A stretch of 64,000 nt of DNA. Origin: CAMLJR01 sp964500675. GTDB taxonomy: Bacteria > Pseudomonadota > Gammaproteobacteria > Pseudomonadales > CAMLJR01. Shown here in pieces: positions 1 through 7,679 of the stretch. The position numbers were made by a program, and so were the translations under genes. Positions within the stretch are counted from its first letter, which is position 1; each line of letters begins with the position of its first letter. Location: the NCBI GenBank assembly GCA_964500675.1, contig CAZCNY010000003.1, forward strand, positions 1 to 64,000. The letters run 5' to 3'. Below the pieces are notes generated by a model, which saw only the letters and a program-made list of their open reading frames with translations, did not search any database and was not told the DNA's origin.

Positions 1-2
1 TA

Positions 3-293
3 TTGCAGCGCTACAAAGAACTCAAAGACATCATCGCGATTCTCGGCATGGACGAACTCTCGGAAGAGGACAAACAAGTCGTCTTTCGCGCGCGTAAAAT
101 CGAGCGCTTCCTGTCGCAGCCCTTCCATGTCGCCGAAGTATTCACGGGCTCGCCCGGCAAATACGTGCCGCTTAAAGAAACCATTCGCGGCTTTAAAGGC
201 ATTTTGTCGGGCGAATACGACAACCTGCCCGAGCAGGCGTTTTACATGGTTGGCTCGATCGATGAGGCCATCGAGAAAGCGAAGAAGCTTTAA
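3..293 (+). CDS. atpD: ATP synthase F1 subunit beta, C-terminal end (partial)
   Basis: This is the last ~96 residues of the catalytic beta subunit of F-type ATP synthase; the 5' part lies outside the window. The reading frame is open from the window edge, so the first codon here is internal and not a start. The text matches the helical C-terminal domain of AtpD: the DELSEEDK stretch, then RKIERFLSQPF and the end-of-protein GSIDEAIEKAKKL. atpC follows in the same direction after a short gap carrying a repeat, as expected for the end of an atp operon. Identification is secure. Confidence 0.97.
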   Translation: MQRYKELKDIIAILGMDELSEEDKQVVFRARKIERFLSQPFHVAEVFTGSPGKYVPLKETIRGFKGILSGEYDNLPEQAFYMVGSIDEAIEKAKKL

Positions 294-306
294 AGTTGCG
301 GGGCAC

Positions 307-364
307 ATCGTGCCCTCACCCTAGCCCTCTCCTTCAGATCCTATAGGGTCCGCGGGAGGAGGGA
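307..364 (+). repeat. Dispersed CCCTC-type palindromic repeat, copy 1
   Basis: The atpD-atpC gap holds a C/T-rich arm (ccctcaccctagccctctcc) facing a G/A-rich arm (gcgggaggaggg), with the core 'ttcagatcctatagggtc' between. The same architecture, with a near-identical core (cttgaggtcctttagggctc), recurs at 58328-58386 and inverted at 58273-58308. The element can form a hairpin in the mRNA between the two cotranscribed subunits. It resembles generic intergenic palindromic repeats of gammaproteobacteria; the family was not identified by name. Confidence 0.7.
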
Positions 365-384
365 ATTCATTAAGAGAAGTGAAC

Positions 385-813
385 ATGGCTATGACGCTTC
401 ATTGCGATATCGTCAGTGCAGAAGAAGCGATCTTCTCGGGCTTGGTCGAGTTGGTCGTGGCGCACGGCACGCTGGGAGATCTCGGCATCGAGTACGGGCA
501 CGCTCCGCTGCTGACGTCGCTCGAACCCGGTCCAGTGCGCATCAAACCGCAAAGCGGCGACGAGCAGGTGTTCTACGTCTCGGGCGGCTTCCTAGAAGTG
601 CAGCCCGGCATCGTCTCGATTCTGGCCGATACGGCTTTGCGCGCCGACGACCTGGATGAGGCCGCCGCGCTGGAAGCACAAAAAGCCGCTGAGCAAGCAC
701 TGGCGCATAAACACGGGGAAATCGACTACGGTCGCGCCGCTGCCGAACTCGCCGCTGCGGCAGCGCAATTGCGCACCATTCAGCAGCTGCGCAAAAAAAT
801 GGGCAAAAGCTGA
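385..813 (+). CDS. atpC: ATP synthase F1 subunit epsilon
   Basis: The epsilon subunit of F1, part of the rotating central stalk; its C-terminal helices can inhibit ATP hydrolysis. The 142-residue product starts MAMTLHCDIVSAEEAIFSG, typical of Pseudomonas-like AtpC, and contains the GDLGIEYGHAPLLT and FYVSGGFLEVQPG stretches of the N-terminal beta-sandwich, then an Ala-rich helical C-terminus. ATG 385 is chosen because it gives the conserved N-terminus and has a purine-rich AAGAGAAG upstream; GTG 379 and ATG 391 are in-frame alternatives. It is the last gene of the operon and is followed by a strong terminator. Confidence 0.97.
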   Translation: MAMTLHCDIVSAEEAIFSGLVELVVAHGTLGDLGIEYGHAPLLTSLEPGPVRIKPQSGDEQVFYVSGGFLEVQPGIVSILADTALRADDLDEAAALEAQKAAEQALAHKHGEIDYGRAAAELAAAAAQLRTIQQLRKKMGKS

Positions 814-833
814 TCGCTCTAGCACCGGTAATA

Positions 834-864
834 CAAAAAGGGTAGCCTGAGGCTACCCTTTTTT
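834..864 (+). terminator. Rho-independent terminator of the atp operon
   Basis: An 8-bp GC-rich inverted repeat GGGTAGCC-TGA-GGCTACCC is flanked by an A-run before and a T-run (TTTTTT) after, the classic intrinsic terminator layout and usable in both directions. It lies 20 bases after the atpC stop and before glmU, separating the two transcription units. Confidence 0.92.
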
Positions 865-925
865 GTTTGGGTTGGTTTTGAATTCGCCTCCTATAATAAA
901 AACTTTCGTATCAAAGGATTTTGTT

Positions 926-2290
926 GTGAAACTCGAAGTTGTCATCCTCGCCGCGGGCCAGGGCACGCGCATGCGCTCCGCACTGCCGAAAGTATTGCAC
1001 CCGCTCGCGGGTAAAGCGCTCGTGCATCACGTCATTGATACCGCGCATGCATTAAATGCGGTTGCGATTCACACCGTGATCGGTCACGGCGCTGAAAAAG
1101 TTCAGCAACACCTGCAACAGCTGCCGACGCGCTGGGTGCTGCAAGAAAAACAATTGGGGACAGGTCACGCCGTCGCGCAAGCGATGCCCGTTGTGGCCGA
1201 CGACAGTGTGGTACTCGTGCTCTATGGCGATGTGCCGCTCGTGCGGACGCCAACATTGCAAAATTTATTGGCGGCAGTGAGCGATCAACAAATCGCGCTG
1301 CTCACCGTCAACCTTGAAGATCCCACCGGTTATGGCCGCATTTTGCGCGACGCGAATCAGCGCATCACCGCGATCGTCGAACAAAAAGATGCAAGCGAAT
1401 CGCAGCGGGCGATTCGCGAAGTGAACACCGGCATCCTCGCCGCGCCGGCAAAATTGCTCAAGCAATGGCTGCCGCAATTGTCCGCCAACAACGCGCAGGG
1501 CGAATATTATTTAACGGATATTATCGGCCTCGCGGTTGCGCAGGGTCTCGGTGTCGTCGCGCAACAGCCGCAATCGCCGCAGGAAGTGCAGGGCATCAAC
1601 AATCGTTTGCAGTTGGCCGAACTCGAACGCCACTATCAAAAATTGTTCGCCGAACAATTGATGACAGATGGTGTCACGCTCGCCGATCCCGCGCGTATCG
1701 ATGTGCGCGGCAATTTGAAAACCGGGCGCGATGTGTTCATCGATATCAACTGTGTTTTCGAAGGCGATGTCACGCTCGGCGATAACGTCAGCATCGGCCC
1801 CAACTGCGTGATTCGCGATGCTGAAATTGCCGCCAATGTCGAGATCAAATCGCACACGAATATCGACGGTGCCAAAATTGCCGAAGGCGCCGTGGTCGGT
1901 CCTTACGCGCGGTTGCGCCCCGGCACCGAACTCGCGGCGAATTCGCATATCGGCAACTTTGTCGAAACCAAAAAAACCGTTGTTGGCATCGGTAGCAAGG
2001 TCAATCATTTAACCTACGTCGGCGATTGCGAAATCGGCGAGAAAGCCAACGTCGGCGCCGGCACAATCACGTGCAATTACGACGGCGTGAATAAATTCAA
2101 AACACGCATCGGCGACGGCGCGTTTATCGGTTCGAACAGCTCGCTGGTCGCGCCCGTGTCGATCGGCAAAAATGCCACGGTCGGCGCAGGTTCAGTGATT
2201 ACGCAGGATGTGCCCGATGAACAGCTCGCCATCGCGCGCGGCAAACAGCGCAATATCGACGGCTGGCAGCGGCCGACAAAAAAATCGTAA
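926..2290 (+). CDS. glmU: Bifunctional GlmU: GlcN-1-P acetyltransferase / GlcNAc-1-P uridyltransferase
   Basis: Cytoplasmic enzyme making UDP-GlcNAc for peptidoglycan and LPS: the C-terminal domain acetylates glucosamine-1-phosphate and the N-terminal domain adds UMP. The 454-residue product has the N-terminal pyrophosphorylase signature LAAGQGTRM followed by LPKVLHPLAGK, the YGDVPL motif near residue 100, and a C-terminal left-handed beta-helix of hexapeptide repeats (VTLGDNVSIGPNCVI onward) with the acetyltransferase segment NYDGVNKFKT. The GTG start at 926 is chosen because an AAAGGA ribosome site ends seven bases before it and it gives the canonical KLEVVILAAG start. glmS follows after 12 bases, so the two pathway genes are probably cotranscribed. 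Confidence 0.97.
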   Translation: MKLEVVILAAGQGTRMRSALPKVLHPLAGKALVHHVIDTAHALNAVAIHTVIGHGAEKVQQHLQQLPTRWVLQEKQLGTGHAVAQAMPVVADDSVVLVLYGDVPLVRTPTLQNLLAAVSDQQIALLTVNLEDPTGYGRILRDANQRITAIVEQKDASESQRAIREVNTGILAAPAKLLKQWLPQLSANNAQGEYYLTDIIGLAVAQGLGVVAQQPQSPQEVQGINNRLQLAELERHYQKLFAEQLMTDGVTLADPARIDVRGNLKTGRDVFIDINCVFEGDVTLGDNVSIGPNCVIRDAEIAANVEIKSHTNIDGAKIAEGAVVGPYARLRPGTELAANSHIGNFVETKKTVVGIGSKVNHLTYVGDCEIGEKANVGAGTITCNYDGVNKFKTRIGDGAFIGSNSSLVAPVSIGKNATVGAGSVITQDVPDEQLAIARGKQRNIDGWQRPTKKS

Positions 2291-2302
2291 ACGGAGATTG
2301 TT

Positions 2303-4135
2303 ATGTGTGGCATTGTCGGAGCAACAGCGCGGCGCGAAGTCGCCCCCATTTTGATCGAAGGCCTGCGACGGCTCGAATACCGCGGCTACGATTCGGCCGG
2401 CGTCGCGATCATCGACAGCGATAAGCAGATCGGCTGTTACCGTCGCGTCGGTAAAGTGGCCGTACTCGGTGAGGCGCAAGTTCAACAACCGTTGCATGGC
2501 CACACCGGCATTTCCCACACGCGCTGGGCCACGCACGGCAAACCCACCGAAGCCAATGCGCATCCGCATATTTCAAACGACACGCTCGCGCTCGTGCACA
2601 ACGGCATTATCGAAAATCACGAAGAATTGCGCGCGCGCTTGAAAGGTCTCGGTTACGAATTCAAATCGCAAACCGATACCGAAGTTATCGTGCATCTGCT
2701 GCATCACGAAATGCAGGGCGGTAAAAATCTGGTCGATGCACTCAAAGCCGCCGTCAAACAATTGCACGGCGCTTATGGCGTCGCCGTGATTAGCGCCGAC
2801 GAGCCCGATCACATCGTGTGTGCGCGCAGCGGCAGTCCGCTCGTGCTCGGTCTCGGCCTCGGTGAAAACTTTCTCGCATCGGATCAACTCGCGTTGCGCC
2901 AGGTCACCGATCGCTTCATTTATCTCGAAGAAGGCGATATCGCTGAAATCACTCCCGATAGCTATCGCATTTGGGATAAGGATGGCGTCGAGCAAAATCG
3001 CGCCGCCGAGCAGATTAGCGACGCAATCGATTCGGCCGATAAAGGCAAATTCCGCCACTACATGCTCAAGGAAATTTTCGAGCAACCGAAAGTCGTGAAC
3101 AACACACTGCAGGGCCGCATCGGCGCGCGTGCGATTTTGGAAGAGGCGTTCGGCACCGAAGCCAAAGCCATTCTCGATAAGGTCAAAGGTGTCCAAATCG
3201 TCGCCTGCGGTACCAGCTATCATTCGGGTCTCGTCGCGAAATACTGGCTCGAAAGTTTGGCCGGCGTGCCGTGTCAGGTCGAAATCGCCAGCGAATTTCG
3301 TTACCGCAAATTCGTCGTGAGCCCCGATACGTTATTCGTCAGCATTTCGCAATCGGGCGAAACCGCCGATACACTCGCGGCGCTGCGCCTTGCGAAAACT
3401 TCCGGTTTTGCGTCGACGCTCGCGATTTGCAACGTTGCGCAATCCTCGCTCGTGCGCGAATCCGATCTTGTATTGATGACGCAAGCGGGACCAGAAATTG
3501 GCGTCGCTTCGACCAAAGCGTTCACCACGCAGCTCGTTGCATTGCTGCTGCTTGCGGTCGCATTGGGCCGCCGCCATACATTGAGCGCGCAGGGCGAAGA
3601 AACCATTGTGCGCGCGTTGCATCAATTGCCGGAAATACTCGAAGAAACGCTCGCGCTCAACGCCGAAGTCGAAGATGTTGCCGAACAATTCGTCGAAAAA
3701 AGTCACGCGCTGTTTTTAGGTCGCGGCATCATGTGGCCGGTGGCGATGGAGGGCGCGCTCAAGCTCAAGGAGATTTCTTACATCCACGCCGAATCGTACG
3801 CAGCGGGCGAACTCAAACACGGCCCGCTCGCGCTCGTCGACAGCGACATGCCCGTCATCACCGTCGCCCCGAACGACGAGCTGCTGGAAAAGCTCAAATC
3901 GAATTTACAGGAAGTGCAGGCACGCGGCGGCGAACTCTTCGTTTTCGCCGACAAAGCCGCCGGCTTCAAAACCGAAACCGGCATCCACGTCATCAACGTC
4001 CCGCACGCACCCGACGTCATTGCGCCGATGGTCTACACAATCCCGCTGCAATTACTCTCGTATCACGTCGCGGTGTTGAAGGGTACTGATGTGGATCAGC
4101 CGAGGAATTTGGCGAAGTCGGTCACGGTGGAGTAA
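2303..4135 (+). CDS. glmS: Glutamine--fructose-6-phosphate aminotransferase (isomerizing)
   Basis: First step of hexosamine synthesis: fructose-6-P plus glutamine gives glucosamine-6-P. The product has 610 residues, the normal length. It starts MCGIVGA, so Cys2 is the N-terminal nucleophile of the glutaminase domain; LRRLEYRGYDSAGVA and the HTRWATHG motif follow. Two SIS domains fill the second half (CGTSYHSG; SQSGETADT) and the C-terminus is the expected PRNLAKSVTVE. It is close behind glmU. No leader long enough for a glmS ribozyme is present. The 3' end is the conserved Tn7 target segment. Confidence 0.98.
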   Translation: MCGIVGATARREVAPILIEGLRRLEYRGYDSAGVAIIDSDKQIGCYRRVGKVAVLGEAQVQQPLHGHTGISHTRWATHGKPTEANAHPHISNDTLALVHNGIIENHEELRARLKGLGYEFKSQTDTEVIVHLLHHEMQGGKNLVDALKAAVKQLHGAYGVAVISADEPDHIVCARSGSPLVLGLGLGENFLASDQLALRQVTDRFIYLEEGDIAEITPDSYRIWDKDGVEQNRAAEQISDAIDSADKGKFRHYMLKEIFEQPKVVNNTLQGRIGARAILEEAFGTEAKAILDKVKGVQIVACGTSYHSGLVAKYWLESLAGVPCQVEIASEFRYRKFVVSPDTLFVSISQSGETADTLAALRLAKTSGFASTLAICNVAQSSLVRESDLVLMTQAGPEIGVASTKAFTTQLVALLLLAVALGRRHTLSAQGEETIVRALHQLPEILEETLALNAEVEDVAEQFVEKSHALFLGRGIMWPVAMEGALKLKEISYIHAESYAAGELKHGPLALVDSDMPVITVAPNDELLEKLKSNLQEVQARGGELFVFADKAAGFKTETGIHVINVPHAPDVIAPMVYTIPLQLLSYHVAVLKGTDVDQPRNLAKSVTVE

Positions 4136-4165
4136 TTGAATCATCAGAATTTACATGGAGGCATA
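4092..4165 (+). other. attTn7-type target site at the end of glmS
   Basis: In many bacteria TnsD of Tn7-like elements recognises the last ~36 coding bases of glmS and directs insertion about 25 bases past the stop. Here the final codons encode QPRNLAKSVTVE and the DNA ends gtcacggtggagtaa, the conserved recognition segment. What follows (4171 onward) is AT-richer and foreign in character. No tns genes or Tn7 end repeats were seen, so this is called as a target site and likely insertion hotspot, not as a transposon. Confidence 0.6.
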
Positions 4166-4170
4166 ATCTA

Positions 4171-4806
4171 ATGGCTAAAAATCTTCCGTATCTTTCTTCG
4201 CCTGGATCAATTAAAACGGCACTCGATAAAATTCGCTCTGCAGCGACACCGGACTTGTTTACGAAAGATTTCCTAAATACGAAACTTCAAATAAAGGGAG
4301 GTACCGGCTCATCAATTCTTGCTTTTATTAAAAAGATTGGACTTGTTGCATCGGATGGCAAGCCGACAGATCTTTATAAAAGATTTAGGAATCCCTCTAC
4401 TGGTGGTGCTGCGATTGCTGACGCAATCAAAATTGGGTACCGGCCGCTCTTAGAGGTTAATGAATATTTCTATGAGTTAGACGACAAGGAGTTGCTTTCG
4501 CTTATTGTTCAAGTGACAGGAGCGGAGGTTGATAGCGCAGTCGCCAAATATACGCTTTACACGTTCAAGCAACTAAAAGCGTATGCTAATTTTGATATGG
4601 CTGCTGATGCTGAAACTGTTGAAAGACAGGATATTCCAGCAGCCCTCCCATCACATGCTACATCAAGTGCCGATATATCTTCAGGTCGAGTTGGATTAAA
4701 TCTCTCATACACGATTAATCTAAATTTGCCGGCGACCACTGATCAAGCAGTTTTTAACGCCATTTTCCGCAGTCTCAAGGAACATTTACTTTCCCATGGC
4801 GAATAA
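4171..4806 (+). CDS. DUF5343-family protein
   Basis: A 211-residue protein of unknown function. The N-terminal ~140 residues (LPYLSSPGSIKTALDKI, then LQIKGGTGSSILAFIKKIGL and GKPTDLYKRFRN) match the DUF5343 pattern, which reads like a winged-helix fold with a helical tail; this family call is from memory of the pattern. Residues ~150-210 are a separate tail with a beta-rich segment (RVGLNLSYTINLNLPAT). A GGAGG site lies eight bases before ATG 4171. The gene overlaps the next one by 11 bases, so they are translationally coupled. Base composition is clearly more AT-rich than glmS, a sign of transfer. A DNA-binding or antitoxin-like partner role for the HEPN protein is an inference only. Confidence 0.7.
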   Translation: MAKNLPYLSSPGSIKTALDKIRSAATPDLFTKDFLNTKLQIKGGTGSSILAFIKKIGLVASDGKPTDLYKRFRNPSTGGAAIADAIKIGYRPLLEVNEYFYELDDKELLSLIVQVTGAEVDSAVAKYTLYTFKQLKAYANFDMAADAETVERQDIPAALPSHATSSADISSGRVGLNLSYTINLNLPATTDQAVFNAIFRSLKEHLLSHGE

Positions 4807-5392
4807 AGGTGTTCTTGATCGAATAAAGTCATTTGGTATGACAAACCAAATGATTACAGAGGATTTACATCGTATTGGTGCTTCGTACTCAATCGAGTTG
4901 GGACATGCGCCAAGCACAGCTCAGTCGGTGGAGAGTATTTACTACCCACAATTTGAAGCATCAGTTCGTGCAGAGGCGGCCTCAATGGGGCGTCACTACG
5001 AGGTTTTTTACTGCCTGGAAAAATCAATACGAGAGCTTGTATCGGAAACAATTGAAAACGCCGAGAAAACTACAGAATGGTGGTCTTCTACAAGGATTAC
5101 TCAAAATATTAGAACTGAAGTGGCTTCTCGTATTCAGAAAGAATTGGATTCCGGGATGACTAGAAGGTCTAGTTTCGAAATTGACTACACCACTTTTGGT
5201 GAGTTATCTCAAATAATTTCTGCAAATTGGGATATTTTTGGAGAGCTTTTTAGCAGTAAGAAAGCTGTGGAAAAAGTAATGTCAGCTTTGAATTCTTTAA
5301 GGGGGCCAATAGCTCATTGCAGCCCACTAGCCGAAGACGAAGAGCTACGCTTGCAATTAACTGTAAGAGATTGGTTTCGGTTAATGGAGTGA
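4796..5392 (+). CDS. Swt1-type HEPN-domain protein (putative RNase)
   Basis: A 198-residue, mostly helical protein. The C-terminal half resembles the HEPN domain of Swt1-like proteins, from RHYEVFYCLEKSIRELV near residue 66 to LRGPIAH near 174. The key motif R-x4-H is present as Arg169-GPIA-His174; this motif forms the metal-independent RNase site in many HEPN toxins and defence nucleases. The start codon lies inside the end of the DUF5343 gene, so the pair is one unit. AT-rich composition matches its partner. Likely roles are a toxin-antitoxin or phage-defence module; neither is shown by the sequence. Assignment to HEPN is good, function is open. Confidence 0.72.
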   Translation: MANKGVLDRIKSFGMTNQMITEDLHRIGASYSIELGHAPSTAQSVESIYYPQFEASVRAEAASMGRHYEVFYCLEKSIRELVSETIENAEKTTEWWSSTRITQNIRTEVASRIQKELDSGMTRRSSFEIDYTTFGELSQIISANWDIFGELFSSKKAVEKVMSALNSLRGPIAHCSPLAEDEELRLQLTVRDWFRLME

Positions 5393-5416
5393 AGTTTTGT
5401 ATGCAGTCTGTAGCCC

Positions 5417-5497
5417 GTAGGGCGCAATAACCGAAGGGCATTGCGCCATTTGTGGCACGGAGCGAAGATGGCGCATTAAAATGCGCCCCACAAATGG
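5417..5497 (+). repeat. REP-like palindromes upstream of the RAYT gene
   Basis: Two nested structures precede the transposase gene. Positions 5417-5447 carry gtagggcgcaataaccgaag followed by ggcattgcgcc, an imperfect hairpin. Positions 5446-5497 form a second one: a perfect 10-bp stem CCATTTGTGG / CCACAAATGG enclosing the hairpin GGCGCATT-AA-AATGCGCC. The first unit reappears inverted at 6046-6078 beyond the transposase gene. This is the arrangement expected of REP sequences serving as RAYT substrates. Confidence 0.8.
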
Positions 5498-5506
5498 ACT
5501 TGGGGT

Positions 5507-6031
5507 ATGGAATATCGGAGGGTTTGGCAGGCGGGTGGAACATATTTTTTTACGGTTAATCTGCTCGCGCGAAAAAATAATGATTTACTTGTTCGACACA
5601 TTGATCTGATTCGGACGAGTGTAAGGGACGTTAAGCGTCGCTTTCCTTTTAAAATTCATGCCTGGGTGGTTTTGCCCGATCATATCCATTGCGTCATCGA
5701 ATTACCGATAGACGATTCGGATTTTGCTACGCGCTGGCGATTAATAAAAACGAATTTTTCCAAAAGCCTCCCAAATATCGAATATAAATCGGCGATTCGA
5801 ATTGCTCGCGGCGAACGGGGGATTTGGCAGCGGCGTTACTGGGAGCATTTGATTCGCGATGAAAAGGATTTTCGTGCGCATGTCGATTATGTGCATATCA
5901 ATCCGGTCAAGCACGGTTTAGTTAATTGTGTGAAAGATTGGCCGTATTCGACATTTCATCGGTATGTCGCGAAAGAAATATATACGAGCGATTGGGCAGG
6001 ATCGGCAACGGAGCTTAGCTATAGTGATTAA
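5507..6031 (+). CDS. rayt: REP-associated tyrosine transposase (RAYT, Y1_Tnp family)
   Basis: A 174-residue single-strand nuclease of the IS200/IS605-related Y1 transposase superfamily, normally domesticated to spread REP palindromes. The N-terminus MEYRRVWQAGGTYFFTVNL is the standard RAYT opening. The metal-binding HUH motif is His59-Ile-His61 inside HAWVVLPDHIHCVIELP. The C-terminal HVDYVHINPVKHGL holds the likely catalytic tyrosine (Tyr128). The gene looks intact. It is flanked by inverted copies of one palindrome (5417-5447 and 6046-6078), its expected substrates. It sits in the AT-richer stretch after glmS. Confidence 0.93.
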   Translation: MEYRRVWQAGGTYFFTVNLLARKNNDLLVRHIDLIRTSVRDVKRRFPFKIHAWVVLPDHIHCVIELPIDDSDFATRWRLIKTNFSKSLPNIEYKSAIRIARGERGIWQRRYWEHLIRDEKDFRAHVDYVHINPVKHGLVNCVKDWPYSTFHRYVAKEIYTSDWAGSATELSYSD

Positions 6032-6045
6032 GGCGTAGCGAATTT

Positions 6046-6078
6046 GGCGCATTACGCCCTTTGGCTAATGCGCCCTAC
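6046..6078 (-). repeat. REP-like palindrome downstream of the RAYT gene
   Basis: The segment ggcgcattacgccctttgg followed by ctaatgcgccctac is, read on the minus strand, a near-copy of the 5417-5447 unit (both start gtagggcgca and end ...gcgcc). The two copies therefore face each other around the transposase gene, forming a RAYT-REP cassette. Confidence 0.8.
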
Positions 6079-6123
6079 ATTAAATAGCATCGCCCACCGC
6101 GCCGGGGTTAGGACGTTGAGGAT

Positions 6124-6783
6124 ATGATCGACCGCGAGAAACTCCATCGAGACGGTTATGCGCTGATTCGTCGAGCAATTCCGTTCGAGTGGCTGGATGA
6201 TCTTCGTGCCGTGTTCGATGCGGGCGTGAAGCCGTCGGAGCAATGGCCAATACCGCGCGGCGCCGATTGGCGTCACTCGTTGTTGGATCTCGATGAGAAT
6301 GTACGGGCCGTGTGCCGTTTGCCGCAGTTGCGCGCGGTAGTGGGCGAGTTGATCGGCAAGCGCTTTTTTCTCTCGCAGGTGGAAGGCCGCGAGCCGTTGG
6401 CGGGTGGCGGTCATCAACAACTGCATCGCGATTTATCCCATCAACGTCCTGGCGACACCGTGAATGCGCTGGCGTTTTTCGACGATTACGATGGCGATAA
6501 CGGCGCGACGCGTATTGTTCCCGGCAGTCACCGTTCGTTAGAGGGCTCACCGCCATTCGATTTCAATGACGAATCACAAACCATTTCGCTTTCTGGCTTG
6601 GCCGGCGATATTTTTGTGTTCGATGCCGATCTCGTGCACGCGGGCAGTTTGAATCGAACCGGTGCTCGCCGCCGCTCCATTTTGATCGGCTATTTTGCGG
6701 AATCGCTTTATGCATCGCATTTAAAAACGGCGGCGCTGCGCAGTATTCGAATGAGCGAGATCGAATGGTTCGAGCCGCGATAA
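6124..6783 (+). CDS. Phytanoyl-CoA dioxygenase (PhyH) family protein
   Basis: A 219-residue protein of the Fe(II)/2-oxoglutarate oxygenase superfamily, PhyH branch. The iron-binding facial triad is visible: His101-x-Asp103 in HQQLHRDLSH and the distal His172 in ADLVHAGSLN, with arginines after it (GARRRS) positioned to bind 2-oxoglutarate. The GATRIVPGSHRS segment is the usual PhyH core. Substrate cannot be told; members hydroxylate diverse small molecules. It ends next to the tag gene, which runs towards it. ATG 6124 is the only plausible start near the conserved N-terminus. Confidence 0.85.
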   Translation: MIDREKLHRDGYALIRRAIPFEWLDDLRAVFDAGVKPSEQWPIPRGADWRHSLLDLDENVRAVCRLPQLRAVVGELIGKRFFLSQVEGREPLAGGGHQQLHRDLSHQRPGDTVNALAFFDDYDGDNGATRIVPGSHRSLEGSPPFDFNDESQTISLSGLAGDIFVFDADLVHAGSLNRTGARRRSILIGYFAESLYASHLKTAALRSIRMSEIEWFEPR

Positions 6784-7365
6784 TTATTGCCGCGTTTTAC
6801 GCGCCGCACAAAAACACCCCGCCATATGATCATCCACCATTCCTACCGCCTGCATAAACGCATACATGATGGTCGAGCCGACGAAGGTCATGCCGCGTTT
6901 TTTCAAATCCTTCGATAACGCATCCGATTCGGGCGAGGTGGCGCGAAAATCCGCCATCGATTTCGGGCGGCGGATTTGCGGTTTGCCGCCGACGAAGCTC
7001 CATACATACGCATCGAACGAGCCGAATTCTTTTTGAATAGCGCGAAACACAAGCGCGTTTTTGCGCGTGCCGAAAACTTTCAAGCGATTGCGAATCACAT
7101 CGGCATCGACGAGCACGTTTTCCAATTGTTCGTCGGTCATGCGCGCGACCTTCGCGACATTGAAATTGTGAAAGGCTTTGCGATAACCGTCGCGGCGTTT
7201 GAGGATGGTTTCCCAGCTCAAGCCCGCCTGCGCGCCTTCGAGAATCAGCATTTCAAACAGCAGACGATCATCGTGAACGGGCACGCCCCACTCGTTGTCG
7301 TGATAGTGCTGATAAAACGGTTTTACATCGGCTGCCCAGCTGCAGCGCGTTACATTCTCGGCCAT
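6784..7365 (-). CDS. tag: DNA-3-methyladenine glycosylase I
   Basis: Base-excision repair enzyme removing 3-methyladenine from alkylated DNA. The product (193 residues from ATG 7365; a GTG at 7374 is an alternative) has the Tag zinc-binding N-terminus RCSWA plus YHDNEWGVPVHDD, the catalytic-pocket stretch LEGAQAGLSWETILKRR, and the C-terminal zinc ligands in DDHMAGCFC. The stop is directly adjacent to that of the convergent PhyH gene. Together with ada at 18812 it gives the locus two alkylation-repair genes, though they are not linked. Confidence 0.95.
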   Translation of the reverse strand: MAENVTRCSWAADVKPFYQHYHDNEWGVPVHDDRLLFEMLILEGAQAGLSWETILKRRDGYRKAFHNFNVAKVARMTDEQLENVLVDADVIRNRLKVFGTRKNALVFRAIQKEFGSFDAYVWSFVGGKPQIRRPKSMADFRATSPESDALSKDLKKRGMTFVGSTIMYAFMQAVGMVDDHMAGCFCAARKTRQ

Positions 7366-7392
7366 ATTGCCCACATGAATTTTTTAAGTTGC

Positions 7393-7679
7393 TTAAGCAT
7401 CGCCGTCGGTGGAGAGCGCCTCGACGCAATGATACGACAGGAAGCATTGATTGGCGGCATCGACGATCGCTTCGATGTGAATGATCAGCGTATCGAGAGC
7501 CGACGTGTTGGGATTTGAGGCGCCCGATAAATTTCCATGGTCAGCATTGGGCTCAGATGCAGGTTTTCCGCGAGAATCGTCAGGCAGCTTGTGTGTGCAG
7601 CGTGGATATTGAAAATAAAATCGCAGCCGGGAGCGGCCATTTCATAGTTCGGCTCCAGAGCGAGCTTCAGCTTGATCAT
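7393..7679 (-). pseudogene. Decayed transglutaminase-like gene, N-terminal domain only
   Basis: From ATG 7679 on the minus strand the frame reads MIKLKLALEPNYEMAAPG, then FIFNIHAAHTSCLTILAENL and HLSP, which resembles the N-terminal beta-sandwich of bacterial transglutaminase-like proteins. The frame stops at 7485. A different frame continues with LDTLIIHIEAIVDAANQCF, matching the next strand of the same domain, and stops at 7393. So a frameshift near 7490-7510 plus loss of the catalytic C-terminal part is inferred. The similarity is from pattern memory; an unrelated small gene remains possible. The remaining 7680-7958 shows no gene and probably holds the promoter of the GGDEF-EAL gene. Confidence 0.5.

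Noticed and set aside
4136..4170. Tn7-like transposon right end after glmS
   Set aside because: No TGTGGGCGGACAA-type end and no tns genes were found in the window, so only a target site is called.
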